25,557 nucleotides of DNA from assembly GCA_023421135.1 (NCBI GenBank), contig JAEZUG010000048.1, forward strand, positions 1 to 25,557. Reading direction: 5' to 3'. Made by a program: the position numbers and the translations under genes. This document shows positions 8,075-16,087 of the stretch, in pieces. Position 1 is the first letter of the stretch. Every line of letters starts with the position of its first letter. The notes below the pieces were generated by a model. That model saw only the letters and a list, made by a program, of their open reading frames with translations, did no database searches and was not told where the DNA came from. This DNA comes from Candidatus Cloacimonadota bacterium (GTDB taxonomy: Bacteria > Cloacimonadota > Cloacimonadia > Cloacimonadales > Cloacimonadaceae).

Positions 8075-8848
8075 GACAAGTTTCTGCTCCAACCGAGGGA
8101 AAAACCAGGTCTAAATCCGGAAAAACAATACCACTTAAGGCTTAGGGGCTTGCGTACATTTTTCAACAATTTTCGCCTGAACATGTATTCTCTATATATA
8201 ACAGATAGTTATCATTACCAGTTCCAGTTTGGGGTCAGCTACATGGCTATAACACCAAGTCTAACTTCAGAATAGTGCCTGGATAATCAAGGGATACTTG
8301 CTGCTTTCTTTCAGCAAAATTAAAGGATTTGCCACCGAGGAGGGATTGCTGGATAGAGATAATTCAAGAATACCTTTACCCCCAGAAAAGTGAAAACCTA
8401 AGACATAAAGATGCCAGGATTTTTGTAATCATTCCAAACAATTAGTCCATCTGAGTGAGTAAACGAAGTCTCATCTGCAATCATCCAGGGCTGTAGATCT
8501 CTTCAAGTGCTCTCCAATCCGACACCCATAAAAGACGCATATGATACTCATGTGACACGCATGAGTTTAGATGGGTGTCACATGGGTGTCTCATGGGTGT
8601 CTCATGCGTGTCGTTTTAGAGGTTGACAGAATGAAGTGCAGAGCTTGTGTACCAGACAGGAAGGAATTTCCCGCATCAACCTTTGCAGAAGAATAGGGCT
8701 GGTTTGATGAAAAGTGATTTGTGAGTTTAGCAAGAAATCCTTGACGTATATGCTATGCAAAAACTTAGGCTTCACAGACTGGAGTCTTTGAGAGAGACAA
8801 CAACTCAAGCTCCTGACCAATACTGACTTTCTGCGAGAGATATAAACC
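8075..8848. other. Long divergent intergenic region between nrdD and the O-acylation cluster
   Basis: About 770 bases with no convincing gene. It is AT-rich in 8100-8450 (for example tctatatata near 8190), then holds the 11-base-unit repeat element at 8521-8612. A TTGACA hexamer at 8623 and a TTGACG at 8741 point towards the gene at 8849. A weak bulged hairpin lies at 8781-8813. The gene at 8849 has gagaga 9 bases upstream of its ATG. Confidence 0.6.
8521..8612. repeat. Dispersed repeat with inverted 11-base units, copy 1
   Basis: The core, 8554-8612, is bounded by gacacgcatgag (8554-8565) and its perfect reverse complement ctcatgcgtgtc (8601-8612). Between them run 11-base units of the type atgggtgtc plus two bases. 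The left flank (8521-8553) holds degenerate units in the opposite orientation, beginning gacacccat. The core differs from copy 2 (15699-15757) at one base of 59 (position 8570). No coding potential is seen. Confidence 0.85.
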
Positions 8849-10261
8849 ATGATAAATAAAGATTTTACAAGACCACTGATCCTGATTATTGCCACAGTCC
8901 TGATACTGGGAGTTCTGGCTGCTTTGATTCCTTCCAGAGAAGAAGGTAAGCTAAAGATTAAACCCTTCAAGTGGTTTGGCCACTTGTTGGATTTTAACAG
9001 CGCCTCCCTGGATAGCAGTGCCCTGGCAGCGGGAGAACTGCCAGAAAGCCAGGTGAGCGCACTTTCTCCATTTACCAGAAAACTTGAATCTGCTACGAGG
9101 GGAAACAGCCGGTTACGCATTGCCTATTTCGGAGATTCCATCATAGAAGGAGATCTGATCACCGCCCGGCTCAGACACCTGATGCAAAGTAATTATGGTG
9201 GCAGCGGAGTGGGCTTGGTGCCCATCACCTCCATCGTAGCAGGCTTCCGGCAGACCATCCGTCACAGTTTTTCCCGCAACTGGGAGACTATCTCTTTCAT
9301 GAGCAGCAACCGTGAGCATCCTCTGGGCTTTGGCGGCTACGTATATATACCCCGCAATTACTACTCGATTGAGCGTCCCATCGAGACAGCTATCGATACT
9401 TTGGCTATAGCAGACAGCACCGCCAGGGACAGCCTGGCTCAACGCCACAGTGCCCCCAGAGCCAGGAGCCAGAGAGTGTATTTGGATACCGATCCCTGGG
9501 TGGAATACAGCGGTAGCTCTGTCGAAGGCGGAGCTTCCAGCTTCTCCAGGATCAGGCTGTTCTACAGCAAAGCTAATAGCGGTTCCTATGTTGATGTCTC
9601 CTATGATGGTGCAGCGCCTGTTCGAAAGAGCTTAAACCCTGGTCAGGGGCTTCAGATACTGGATCTCACTGGCTCTGCTCCAGTGAGGAAGATCCGCCTC
9701 AGCTTCTCAGCCCACGATCCCATCCACCTCTATGGTGTATCCTTCGATCAAAACAGCGGCACCTATGTGGACAATTTCTCAGTTCGCGGCTTTTCCGGGC
9801 TGTATTTCTCCCGGATACCCGAGTGGAATATTCGGGGATTCCAGCAAGCCATGGATTACGACCTGGTAATCCTGCAATATGGAGAAAACGTTTCCAATCC
9901 CAAGATCACGGATTACAGCTTTTACCATCGGGGGATGAACCAGACTCTGGCTCACCTGAAGGTTGCTCTTCCCGGAGTGCCGATTCTGATGATCAGTGCT
10001 CATGACCGCAGCATCAAACGGGGCACGGAATATGTGACTTCCCCGGACATCCCTTATTTGGTCAACACACAGGCGCAGATAGCTGCCGATAATGATGCCG
10101 CTTTTTGGAACCTTCTGGAAGCCATGGGCGGCCTGAATTCCATGCGCAATTGGGTGCATGCCAGTCCATCTCTTGCTTCCAAGGACTTCACCCATTTCAA
10201 CCGCGCCGGTGCCAACAAGATCGCTGATATGCTGTTTGAAATCCTTAAAGAGGGGCAGTAG
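8849..10261 (+). CDS. Membrane-anchored SGNH/GDSL-type protein, O-acylation cluster
   Basis: 470 aa. One hydrophobic segment at about residues 10-28 should anchor it in the inner membrane with the rest in the periplasm. SGNH blocks are visible: block I IAYFGDSIIEGD with nucleophile Ser97; block III LQYGENVSN with the G-x-N; block V KDFTHFNRAG with Asp446 and His449. About 300 residues lie between blocks I and III, which suggests an inserted beta-rich domain. The next gene is a shorter paralogue (shared G-x-G-x-G-L region after block I) and the third is an MBOAT acyltransferase. By analogy with AlgI/AlgJ/AlgX or PatA/PatB systems, it likely transfers or removes acetyl groups on an extracellular polysaccharide. 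The actual substrate is unknown. The ATG is chosen for gagaga upstream and the membrane segment. Confidence 0.8.
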   Translation: MINKDFTRPLILIIATVLILGVLAALIPSREEGKLKIKPFKWFGHLLDFNSASLDSSALAAGELPESQVSALSPFTRKLESATRGNSRLRIAYFGDSIIEGDLITARLRHLMQSNYGGSGVGLVPITSIVAGFRQTIRHSFSRNWETISFMSSNREHPLGFGGYVYIPRNYYSIERPIETAIDTLAIADSTARDSLAQRHSAPRARSQRVYLDTDPWVEYSGSSVEGGASSFSRIRLFYSKANSGSYVDVSYDGAAPVRKSLNPGQGLQILDLTGSAPVRKIRLSFSAHDPIHLYGVSFDQNSGTYVDNFSVRGFSGLYFSRIPEWNIRGFQQAMDYDLVILQYGENVSNPKITDYSFYHRGMNQTLAHLKVALPGVPILMISAHDRSIKRGTEYVTSPDIPYLVNTQAQIAADNDAAFWNLLEAMGGLNSMRNWVHASPSLASKDFTHFNRAGANKIADMLFEILKEGQ

Positions 10262-10263
10262 GT

Positions 10264-11556
10264 TTGTCCAAAAAGCTTCAGGGAATCATAGTTCTCCTGC
10301 TGTTCTGCATCAGCCTGGCAGTTGCGGGTGATTCCATCAATGAAACCAGCATCGATCAATCTCTGCTGGATGAAGAATATCCAACTGATCTGGACACTCT
10401 GGAAGAATTTATCCAATCCTACTACCTCCTGATGGATAGCGATCAATACCTGAACCAATTCAGATTTCTGGATACAGAACATAACTCTCTGGAAAACGAC
10501 AACCCGGCTTTGGCTAGTTTTTATCAAAAGCTGATCTCTCTCCGCTCTGGACTCAGAAACCGGGTCAGCATCTTCCAGATTGGTGATTCGCACATCCAAT
10601 CCGGCTACTTTGCGGGAACCGCACGCAGCAACCTGCAGGAACACTTTGGCAATGCCGGCAGAGGCCTCACCTTCCCCTTGCGTCTGGCCGGAACCAATCA
10701 ACCCGATGACTACCGCTACAGCAGCTCTGCAATATGGAGCAGGGATGCTGTATTTGGGCTCTCCGGCTATAGTATCTCCAGCGTCCGGGGAGGCAGCCTC
10801 AGCGTTCGCACCAATGACTTCTTTGGGATAGACAACAGGCACGACCGGATCAGTCTATTGACCTCTGGAGGACAGGGTAATCTTTCTCATAACAGTACAA
10901 TAGTCCGTCCTGAAGCCGTGGCTGGCTTTGATAACCTTTACAGACACGAGCTGTCCTTATCTTCTCCTCAGTCACAGATTGATCTGAACCTGGAAGTCCC
11001 GGATGGCTCCGCACCACTTTCTCTCCAAGGGCTGATTCTGGAACGCTCGCAGCCGGGGCTAATCTATCATGCCACAGGCGTAAATGGCGCCAGCTTCCGT
11101 TCCTACGCCGCCAATCCGGAGTTCTTCCGCCAGATCACTGCGCTGCAGACAGATCTGATCATCATCTCACTTGGCACAAACGACTCCCAGGGTAATTATC
11201 GGGCAGAGAACTTCCGCAGGGAAATGGGCTCCTTTATGACGGCTCTGCGTCGTGAACTTCCAGACACTCCTGTGCTCTTTACTCTCGCTCCGGACACCCG
11301 CAAACGTGGCCGTACCAATGCAGACGTCTATAACGTCAACAACGAGATCAAACGTTATGCCGAAGCAAATGACTGTGCTTGGTGGGATCTGGCAAATCTG
11401 ATGGGCGGAAGAGGTTCAATCCGGCAATGGAAAAACCAGGCTCTGGCAGCAAATGACTATCTGCATTTTTCTCCCAAGGGCTATATGCTGCAGGGATATC
11501 TCCTGTATCAGGCCATCCTGAAAAGCTACAACTCTCACACTGAAAATCCCCGCTGA
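10264..11556 (+). CDS. Secreted SGNH/GDSL-type protein, O-acylation cluster
   Basis: 430 aa, with a signal peptide at about residues 1-21 (hydrophobic run IIVLLLFCISLAV then AGD). SGNH motifs are complete: FQIGDSHIQSG (Ser109), SLGTNDSQG (block III) and NDYLHFSPKG (Asp398, His401). The start is a TTG, 2 bases after the previous stop, with aaagagggg about 8 bases upstream; no better start exists. It is a paralogue of the preceding protein but lacks the uncleaved anchor. The neighbouring MBOAT suggests that it accepts acetyl groups moved across the membrane and passes them to a glycan. It could instead be an esterase. Lipase or peptidase activity is less likely in this setting. Confidence 0.82.
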   Translation: MSKKLQGIIVLLLFCISLAVAGDSINETSIDQSLLDEEYPTDLDTLEEFIQSYYLLMDSDQYLNQFRFLDTEHNSLENDNPALASFYQKLISLRSGLRNRVSIFQIGDSHIQSGYFAGTARSNLQEHFGNAGRGLTFPLRLAGTNQPDDYRYSSSAIWSRDAVFGLSGYSISSVRGGSLSVRTNDFFGIDNRHDRISLLTSGGQGNLSHNSTIVRPEAVAGFDNLYRHELSLSSPQSQIDLNLEVPDGSAPLSLQGLILERSQPGLIYHATGVNGASFRSYAANPEFFRQITALQTDLIIISLGTNDSQGNYRAENFRREMGSFMTALRRELPDTPVLFTLAPDTRKRGRTNADVYNVNNEIKRYAEANDCAWWDLANLMGGRGSIRQWKNQALAANDYLHFSPKGYMLQGYLLYQAILKSYNSHTENPR

Positions 11557-11568
11557 GGCATAAATCTT

Positions 11569-13032
11569 ATGACAGAATTGTTCACCTGGATCCGCACTAT
11601 TCTAACTTACAATCCTTCTCAACCACTGCTTTTCACCAGTAGCTTCTTCCTCTTCTTCTTCCTTTTGATCATGCTCCCCTACCCTATCCTGGTAAATAAG
11701 ATCAAAGTGCGCACCTGGTATCTGATGCTCTTTTCCTTGTACTTTTATTACAAGACCAGCGGTGTCTTTGTGCTCCTGTTGCTCTTCACTTCAGCGGTCA
11801 ATTTCTATCTGGGCTCTCTGATCTTCACCCGAAAGAAACGCAGCTCACAGAACTGGCTGATGACTCTCAGCCTCTTCTGGAATCTGGGATCTCTGGGATA
11901 TTATAAGTACACCAATTTTATCATAGATACGATCAATTCTGTCTTTGGCGGGCAGCTTCCCATGCTGGATATCTTCCTGCCCGTGGGCATCTCCTTCTTC
12001 ACCTTCCAATCCCTGAGCTACACGATGGATATCTATTTTGGCAAGCTCGAACCTATCCGCAGCTTCAAGGACTTTGCCTTCTTTGTGAGCTTTTTCCCGC
12101 AATTGGTGGCAGGGCCGATCGTTAGAGCCAGCTGGTTCATTCCCCAGATCAACCAAAAGCTTCATCTGGACAAGGAAACCACCGCCAAAGCTCTGGTGCT
12201 GATCTTTGCTGGCTTGATCAAGAAAGGCATTATAGCGGATTATATCAGCATCAATTTTGTGGATCGCATCTTTGAGAGTCCAGCGCTCTTTTCCGGAGTG
12301 GAAAACTTAATTGGCGTCTATGCCTACGGCTTGCAGATTTACTGCGACTTCAGTGGATACTCGGATATTGCCATTGGTCTGGCCTATCTGATGGGCTTTG
12401 AACTGGCTGCGAACTTCAATGTGCCCTACACAGCCAGTTCCATCACGGATTTCTGGAGACGCTGGCACATCTCGCTTTCCACCTGGCTGCGGGATTATCT
12501 CTACATCCCTCTGGGTGGCAATCGCAAAGGCAAAGCCCGGCAGTATCTGAACCTCTTTGTCACTATGATCCTGGGTGGTCTGTGGCATGGAGCCTCCTGG
12601 AACTTTGTGTTCTGGGGCGCCTTACACGGAATCGGACTGGCTTTTGACAAGCTCTGGCTATCGCTGAAGATCTCCAATAATCGCTTCATGAAGATCCTCA
12701 GCACCTTTGTCACTTTCAATTTTGTCAGCTTTGCCTGGATCTTTTTCCGGGCTCGCACTTTTGAAGATGCCTGGACGGTTCTGAGCCGCATCTTTACAGA
12801 GTTCAAAGCCCCCATCTTCACGCAGTGGCTCAGTGAGTACAGCCTGGTTGCTTGGCTGATAGCTTTGGGCTATCTGATCCACTGGATACCACAGAAGTTT
12901 GACCAAGGAATCGAGAAAGTGCTGGTCAAGACTCCAGTGCTAGTACAAGCTGTGGTTCTCTCCTGCCTGATCTGGCTGGTTTACCAATTCCGCTCTGCCG
13001 ATATCCAGCCATTTATCTACTTCCAGTTCTAG
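11569..13032 (+). CDS. MBOAT-family membrane O-acyltransferase (AlgI/DltB-like)
   Basis: 487 aa with about ten or more membrane segments. Family motifs are clear: DFWRRWHISLSTWLRDYLYI and, about 40 residues later, GGLWHGASWNFVFWGALHG, whose histidine is the conserved MBOAT catalytic residue. AlgI-type enzymes move acetyl groups from a cytoplasmic donor towards a periplasmic acceptor. The two SGNH proteins encoded just upstream are probably the partners that finish the transfer. GAGG, overlapping the previous stop, is about 10 bases before the ATG. No polysaccharide polymerase is in the window, so the acetylated glycan cannot be named. The gene order SGNH-SGNH-MBOAT with spacings of 2 and 12 bases indicates one transcript. 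Confidence 0.93.
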   Translation: MTELFTWIRTILTYNPSQPLLFTSSFFLFFFLLIMLPYPILVNKIKVRTWYLMLFSLYFYYKTSGVFVLLLLFTSAVNFYLGSLIFTRKKRSSQNWLMTLSLFWNLGSLGYYKYTNFIIDTINSVFGGQLPMLDIFLPVGISFFTFQSLSYTMDIYFGKLEPIRSFKDFAFFVSFFPQLVAGPIVRASWFIPQINQKLHLDKETTAKALVLIFAGLIKKGIIADYISINFVDRIFESPALFSGVENLIGVYAYGLQIYCDFSGYSDIAIGLAYLMGFELAANFNVPYTASSITDFWRRWHISLSTWLRDYLYIPLGGNRKGKARQYLNLFVTMILGGLWHGASWNFVFWGALHGIGLAFDKLWLSLKISNNRFMKILSTFVTFNFVSFAWIFFRARTFEDAWTVLSRIFTEFKAPIFTQWLSEYSLVAWLIALGYLIHWIPQKFDQGIEKVLVKTPVLVQAVVLSCLIWLVYQFRSADIQPFIYFQF

Positions 13033-13053
13033 AGATCATTAGGATTACCCTCC

Positions 13054-13181
13054 TGGGGTTTAGTCCCCATAGCAGTGGCATGCAGCTACAAGGCGGAGCA
13101 ATCTCTAGCTGAGTCGCTTTTAGCCCTGGATCAAAAAGGCTTTAGAAACTCTCCTTCAGTTACGGGGTTGTAACTGGAGCT
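13054..13181. terminator. Convergent intergenic hairpins, possible terminators
   Basis: The 181-base gap between the MBOAT gene and the convergent acyltransferase gene holds two hairpins. tgggg/cccca lies at 13054-13069. cagttac/gtaactg lies at 13157-13176 around a 6-base loop rich in G. Neither is followed by a clear T-run, so Rho-independent function is uncertain, but the position between converging genes fits. Confidence 0.35.
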
Positions 13182-13213
13182 ATCAGTTATGCCCCCCTCT
13201 TCTACACTTTATT

Positions 13214-13822
13214 CTAATAGCTCAGCTCCGCCTCCAGAGAATCCATCTCCTCTTGCAGACTGAGCAGCACCGGCTCAAAATCCTCTTTTGACCTTACCCA
13301 GTGAGGGCTGCCGTATTTAATTCTAATGCGGGAGAAAGGCTTGGGCACCCGGAATCTGTCCCAGGAATTGAAGATCCATTCCCGCTCTATCTCTGCCTGC
13401 ATGGGGATGATTGGGATACCGGCCAGGAGTGCAATGTAGAGAATACCCGGCTGGATGCTTTTGCTTGGCCCTTTGGGACCATCGGGCGTGATACCAAGCT
13501 GCATTTCCTTACTCAGCCGGAGCATCTCCCGCAGAGCCTCAGAACCCTTTCTGGTGGTAGAGCCACGCACCGGGATGTAGCCCAGTTCCTGCATCGGCCC
13601 GGCAATCAGTTCACCATCCTTGGAAGCAGACACCACGATAGCCAGAGTCTCCCCTATCCGGTGCAACGCCAGAGGTATAAGGTTCCGGTGCCAAAAGAGA
13701 TAGATGCATTTCTGGTCTTTGGGATTGGCATTCTCCAAAGAAATCTTCAGGCTGAGCCTGAGAAGCTTGAGAATCGCTCCGCCGACTTTTCGCTCTAACC
13801 AGAATAATAGCTTACTTTTCAT
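13214..13822 (-). CDS. Lysophospholipid/lipid A acyltransferase, DUF374 family
   Basis: 202 aa from the ATG at 13822, which overlaps the lpxB stop in an ATGA. An upstream frame to 13867 would read into lpxB and is rejected. DUF374 signatures are evident: LFWHRNLIPL with the acyltransferase His, SKDGELIAGPMQELGYIPVRGS, and ITPDGPKGPSKSIQPGILYIA. DUF374 proteins are cytoplasmic-face inner-membrane LPLAT-fold enzymes often encoded beside lipid A or Kdo genes. The partner lpxB suggests that it adds an acyl chain to lipid A or its precursor. Acylation of phospholipids or another glycolipid is an alternative. The C-terminus is acidic and short. It is last in the operon. Confidence 0.85.
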   Translation of the reverse strand: MKSKLLFWLERKVGGAILKLLRLSLKISLENANPKDQKCIYLFWHRNLIPLALHRIGETLAIVVSASKDGELIAGPMQELGYIPVRGSTTRKGSEALREMLRLSKEMQLGITPDGPKGPSKSIQPGILYIALLAGIPIIPMQAEIEREWIFNSWDRFRVPKPFSRIRIKYGSPHWVRSKEDFEPVLLSLQEEMDSLEAELSY

Positions 13823-14955
13823 ATTCCCAAGAGCTTGCGAACCAGGAGGCTCATCTCCACAGAACACTTCTTGCTCTCCAGCTCACCACGCAAATCCAGG
13901 AGACGCTTGCGCACTTTCCTGCTCTTCTCTTCTTCCAGAAGCTCCGATGCTGCCTGCAGGATAGAAGACGGCGTTAGTTGATCTTGCACCAGCTCCGGCA
14001 GAAGGTCTTCTTCCAGAATGATATTGGGCAAGCCGATGCGTTTGATGCGGACAAAGTATCTGCCAATCCGATACGAGAGGTAGGATGCTTTGTAGCAGAT
14101 GACCACAGGCGTGCCCAGAAACGCTGTCTCCAAAGTGGCTGTGCCGGAACAGGCTATCACCAGCTTGCTGTATTTCATCAATTCATAATTATAGCCATCC
14201 ACGATCGTAAGACCGGTCTTGCCATAGGAAGCCAGAAGCTCATTGAAGTATGCCGGAGAGAGGTGCCTGGCCCGGGAGATCAGCACCTGGTAGCCTTGTT
14301 TCTCCAGTTCTTTGGCAGCAGGGATGAAGCTGGGTAAGAGGCGCTCCACCTCTGCTTTTCTGCTTCCGGGAAGGAAGGCAATCCACTGCTTGGAGGGATC
14401 AAGTTTGTAGAAGGCTGCAAAGCGCTCTCTATCCAGCTCCAGCTTGATTTCTTCGGCAATGGGGTGCCCCACAAAGCTGGAACTGACATTATAGATATCC
14501 AGAAGTTCTTTTTCAAAGGGCAGAATGCAGGCAACGTGACGCACGTTGTTACGTAGTTTATAGACCCGCTTGCGTTTCCAGGCCCAGAACTGAGGACAGA
14601 TAAAATAGAGCACGGGGATGCGCTCTTCATCTGCAATGTGAGCAATTCTGAGATTCAAGCCGGGATAATCCACCAGGATCACCAGATCAGGCTTTTGATG
14701 ATGCAGATAGCTCTTTACCTTGCTTTCCACACCCAGAAAGAAGAAGATATGCTTGAGGACTTCCACAAAGCCCATCACAGCAAAGCGATCGAAGGGATAG
14801 AGAATCTTCAGTCCCTGACGCTGCATCAGACTGCCGCCTATCCCTGTGTGTTCCAGATGGGGAATGTCCTGATTCAATCTCTGCATCACCAGTGAAGCAT
14901 GCAAGTCTCCGGAGCTTTCTCCGGCCAACCAAAAGATCTTCTTAGGTAGAGACAT
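13819..14955 (-). CDS. lpxB: Lipid-A-disaccharide synthase
   Basis: Joins UDP-2,3-diacylglucosamine and lipid X into the lipid A disaccharide (GT19), at the inner membrane surface. The 378-aa protein starts with the family hallmark IFWLAGESSGDLHASLVM, followed by GIGGSLMQRQGL and FAVMGFVEVL. IAFLPGSRKAEVERLLP is the sugar-nucleotide region, and IACSGTATLETAFLGTPVVICYK is the conserved C-terminal binding loop. Length is normal. The ATG lies 4 bases after the stop of the upstream COG2426 gene, and the stop overlaps the DUF374 start by 4 bases. It is strong evidence for a lipid A outer membrane. No lpxA, lpxC, lpxD or lpxK is in the window. Confidence 0.96.
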   Translation of the reverse strand: MSLPKKIFWLAGESSGDLHASLVMQRLNQDIPHLEHTGIGGSLMQRQGLKILYPFDRFAVMGFVEVLKHIFFFLGVESKVKSYLHHQKPDLVILVDYPGLNLRIAHIADEERIPVLYFICPQFWAWKRKRVYKLRNNVRHVACILPFEKELLDIYNVSSSFVGHPIAEEIKLELDRERFAAFYKLDPSKQWIAFLPGSRKAEVERLLPSFIPAAKELEKQGYQVLISRARHLSPAYFNELLASYGKTGLTIVDGYNYELMKYSKLVIACSGTATLETAFLGTPVVICYKASYLSYRIGRYFVRIKRIGLPNIILEEDLLPELVQDQLTPSSILQAASELLEEEKSRKVRKRLLDLRGELESKKCSVEMSLLVRKLLGI

Positions 14956-14959
14956 AGCT

Positions 14960-15529
14960 TTAGCCTATGGCAAACTTACCCAGGAGGGTGAGGGGTGTCA
15001 CGATGGCAGCAGCGATTAAGACGCCGATGAAGATGAAGAGCAGGCTACGCCAGAAGGGGATGCCAAAGATGTTGGCAGCAAAAGCGCCTGTCCAGCCCCC
15101 TGTCCCGGGGAGGGGTATTCCCACAAAGGAAGCAAGACCGATGGCTTCGTAACGCTCGATGGATTTGCCTTTACGCCGGGTGCGAGCGAAGAGCCACTCC
15201 GTGAAACGTTTACCGATTCTCACTTTGGCAACCAGAGCAAAGAACTGATCCATGAAGAGCAGAATCAAGGGAATGGGAAGCATGTTGCCAATGACGGAAA
15301 GTGTAACTGCTTCCCAGACTGGCAGCTTGAGCAGCAGAATTGCCACAGGAATGGCTCCGCGCAGCTCTATGATGGGCAACATGGATATCACAATCACGAT
15401 CATCCAGGGTTTCAAGCCATATCCGCTCAGCCACTCTGCCGTATCCTTGCCAAAATTGCTGGCCGCCAGAAACTGAAGCACTATCAGCATCAAGCCGATT
15501 AGTAACACTCTCTTAAGTTCTATCTTCAC
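14960..15529 (-). CDS. COG2426 small integral membrane protein (PF06695)
   Basis: 189 aa from a GTG at 15529. agaggaga sits 5 bases upstream, so I prefer this to the ATG at 15550, whose codons would contain that ribosome binding site. There are about four to five membrane segments. The family core is visible as VISMLPIIELRGAIPVAI and, after a basic loop, IGLASFVGIPLPGTGGWTGA. PF06695 is called a putative small multidrug export protein, but the function is not established; it is distantly DedA-like. It is cotranscribed with lpxB and the DUF374 acyltransferase, so a role in envelope lipid movement is an inference worth noting. TTGACA at 15585 may belong to its promoter. Confidence 0.8.
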   Translation of the reverse strand: MKIELKRVLLIGLMLIVLQFLAASNFGKDTAEWLSGYGLKPWMIVIVISMLPIIELRGAIPVAILLLKLPVWEAVTLSVIGNMLPIPLILLFMDQFFALVAKVRIGKRFTEWLFARTRRKGKSIERYEAIGLASFVGIPLPGTGGWTGAFAANIFGIPFWRSLLFIFIGVLIAAAIVTPLTLLGKFAIG

Positions 15530-15555
15530 TAATTCTCCTCTTTGGATCATGAAGG

Positions 15556-15585
15556 CAAAGCTCGTTAGTGCATGGGTTCTGTCAA
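15556..15585 (-). promoter_or_regulatory. Promoter candidate for the lpxB operon
   Basis: On the minus strand, TTGACA (15585-15580) is followed after 16 bases by GAGCTTTG (15563-15556), which matches AnnTTTG of the Bacteroidetes TAnnTTTG. The GTG start follows at 15529 with a good ribosome binding site between. No TATAAT-like hexamer is present. Confidence 0.4.
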
Positions 15586-15679
15586 TCAGAAAGAAGGGAT
15601 GATAATAGTATCAACGAGTTAAGCCTTGATCGTTCATCTAGCAGAGAGCTCTTCCTCTCTGATCCGGCACCTATTGAAA

Positions 15680-15757
15680 ACGCATCTCATACCCATAAGA
15701 CACGCATGAGTTTACATGGGTGTCACATGGGTGTCTCATGGGTGTCTCATGCGTGTC
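15680..15757. repeat. Dispersed repeat with inverted 11-base units, copy 2
   Basis: The core 15699-15757 has the same 12-base perfect terminal inverted repeat as copy 1 (gacacgcatgag at 15699-15710, ctcatgcgtgtc at 15746-15757). It has the same length of 59 bases and one difference (c at 15715). The left flank again holds shortened opposite-facing units (cgcatctcat, acccata). Flanks outside the element are unrelated to those of copy 1, so it is a dispersed element and not part of a larger duplication. Confidence 0.85.
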
Positions 15758-15790
15758 GAATTAGTTAACGAGTAACAAGTGACAAAAGAG

Positions 15791-15818
15791 TGAACAGTGA
15801 ACAGTGAGCAGTGAACAG
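15791..15818 (+). repeat. TGAACAG heptamer array
   Basis: Four consecutive 7-base units: tgaacag, tgaacag, tgagcag, tgaacag. Related wording (agtaacaagtgac) precedes it. It faces the array at 16004-16031, so the two could pair over a spacer of about 185 bases. Confidence 0.8.
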
Positions 15819-16003
15819 AGCTTCACTGCTGTCGCTCATTAAAAAAGCTACCGACAGAACCCAGATGACGCTGATGATTATGATTTACGCAGATTTCCTT
15901 TCCTTCTAATCCTTTAGTCCTAAAATCCTCGTTCTAGGAAACTTCAGTCTCCCAGCTCCGCACCTGCAGGTCCTGTCACTCCTCACTGGTCACTTGTCAC
16001 TTT

Positions 16004-16031
16004 CTGTTCACTGTTCACTGTTCACTGATCA
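16004..16031 (-). repeat. TGAACAG heptamer array, inverted
   Basis: Four consecutive units read as ctgttca, ctgttca, ctgttca, ctgatca on the plus strand. These are reverse complements of the TGAACAG type. ggtcacttgtcact just before (about 15987-16000) mirrors acaagtgac near 15775, so the similarity of the two arms extends beyond the heptamers. Confidence 0.8.
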
Positions 16032-16051
16032 CTGAACCGAAGGTTTTTTGG

Positions 16052-16080
16052 TTGACACGAAACGCCCCAAGCATAGTTTG
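16052..16080 (+). promoter_or_regulatory. Promoter candidate for tadA block
   Basis: TTGACA (16052-16057) is followed after 16 bases by TAGTTTG (16074-16080), close to TAnnTTTG but one base shorter. The tadA ATG is only 7 bases beyond this, so transcription would begin at or next to the start codon. That agrees with the absence of a ribosome binding site there. Confidence 0.4.
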
Positions 16081-16087
16081 CCATCAC

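Larger units (their letters stand above)
15586..16051. other. Intergenic region with repeats, no gene seen
   Basis: This gap between divergent operons contains a 7-bp stem hairpin (cagagag 15642-15648, ctctctg 15655-15661), copy 2 of the 59-base element, and two TGAACAG arrays in opposite orientation (15791-15818 and 16004-16031). About 170 bases of non-repetitive AT-rich sequence lie between the arrays. No open frame has both a plausible start and recognisable protein content. Confidence 0.65.

Noticed and set aside
8521..8612. CRISPR-like or leader peptide reading of the atgggtgtc repeats
   Set aside because: Units are 11 bases with no spacers, and the frames have no start with a ribosome binding site. 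The symmetrical inverted structure explains the pattern better.
8602..9120. 172-residue open frame on the minus strand
   Set aside because: It overlaps the start of the SGNH gene on the other strand and includes the repeat element; its composition shows no protein-like pattern.
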